Source: Pseudomonadota bacterium
Lineage (GTDB): Bacteria; Myxococcota; Myxococcia; Myxococcales; Vulgatibacteraceae
Direction of reading: 5' to 3'
NCBI GenBank assembly: GCA_023436385.1
Contig: JAEZJH010000027.1
Location: 1 to 5,772, forward strand
Length of the DNA stretch: 5,772 nucleotides
Shown: in pieces, positions 5,558 through 5,772 of the stretch
Numbering within the stretch: the stretch's first letter is position 1
Layout: every line of letters begins with the position of its first letter
The notes under the pieces: model-generated
Told to the model about the DNA's origin: nothing
What the model saw: only the letters and a program-made list of their open reading frames with translations
Databases searched by the model: none
Program-made: the position numbers and the translations under genes

Positions 5558-5772
5558 ATCGCCACCGTCCGACTCCAGCTCCGGCCGTTCGCGCCCGAAG
5601 ACGACCTCGAGGCCGCGCTCCTTCCGGCCCTCCGCGAGGGGGTCTACTCCCGCCACCTCACCGGTCGCCAGGGCGAGAAGCTGGTCGTCGGTTCGAGCGC
5701 GGAGGCCCTGGCGCTGGTCGAGGCCTGCCGGAGCCCGGGTGGCGCGATCCTGGCGGTGGTCGTCGGGGTGGG
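5555..5772 (+). CDS. Unrecognised protein, N-terminal 72 residues (runs off the window)
   Basis: I do not recognise this gene. From the GTG at 5555 the frame stays open to the right edge, and about 67 of 72 codons end in G or C, as in the real genes here; that is the main evidence that it is coding. The N-terminus reads IATVRLQLRPFAPEDD. It is followed by a charged, probably helical stretch with a REGVYSRHLTGRQGEK segment (about residues 28-43), then an Ala/Leu-rich helix and a hydrophobic strand ending AILAVVVGVG. No signal peptide or clear membrane segment is seen, so a cytoplasmic protein is likely. It follows fni by 65 bp on the same strand and may be cotranscribed. It does not look like the start of a mevalonate or phosphomevalonate kinase. 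The rest of the gene is needed to say more. Confidence 0.55.
   Translation, partial: MIATVRLQLRPFAPEDDLEAALLPALREGVYSRHLTGRQGEKLVVGSSAEALALVEACRSPGGAILAVVVGV

Noticed and set aside
3482..5656. A 724-residue open frame on the minus strand
   Set aside because: It lies antisense to the surface-protein gene and fni, both strongly supported by motifs. Its translation is low-complexity Arg/Ala/Ser/Pro sequence without domains, as expected from the absence of stops in GC-rich DNA.
1..5772. tRNA or rRNA genes, CRISPR repeats, IS ends, transposase or integrase genes
   Set aside because: I looked for these on both strands and saw no supporting sequence.

Overview
The window is very GC-rich, with G or C at nearly every third codon position, and reads as a piece of a myxobacterial (Myxococcota) chromosome. 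The strongest clue is the gene at 3518-4318. It encodes a secreted protein ending in a MYXO-CTERM-type tail (Cys-Gly-Cys, then a hydrophobic helix, then an Arg cluster), a sorting signal known mainly from that phylum. A type 2 (FMN-dependent) isopentenyl-diphosphate isomerase, typical of mevalonate-pathway bacteria including myxobacteria, agrees with this. Genus and species cannot be told from the window.

Layout. (1) Positions 1-515, minus strand: the N-terminal ~30% of an alpha-D-phosphohexomutase (phosphoglucomutase/phosphomannomutase), running off the left edge. (2) Positions 516-775: a 260-bp divergent intergenic region with only weak promoter-like signals. (3) Positions 776-3412, plus strand: a compact, probably translationally coupled three-gene operon for an ABC-2-type exporter. 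It has one ATPase and two different permeases of the same family, joined by a 4-bp GTGA overlap and then a 1-bp gap. The closest functionally described relatives I know are the COG4586/COG4587/COG3694 transporters, annotated as viologen-exporter-like; the substrate here is unknown. (4) Positions 3413-3517: an intergenic region with a -10-like element and a short palindrome. (5) Positions 3518-4318: the MYXO-CTERM surface protein with a bacterial Ig-like domain. (6) Positions 4319-4409: a spacer with a GC-rich inverted repeat and a -10-like element 7 bp before the next ATG. (7) Positions 4410-5489: type 2 IPP isomerase (fni). (8) Positions 5555-5772: the start of an unrecognised gene, running off the right edge.

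The genes belong to separate functions (sugar-phosphate metabolism, export, cell surface, isoprenoid synthesis) and, apart from the exporter operon, show no clear joint role. I found no mobile element, RNA gene, CRISPR array or T-tract terminator. The points most worth a second look are an Arg in place of the H-loop His in the ABC ATPase, a possibly leaderless fni transcript sharing a TAnGnTGCGG element with the upstream gene, and the unrecognised ORF at the right edge. I see no convincing evidence of a wholly new system in this window.
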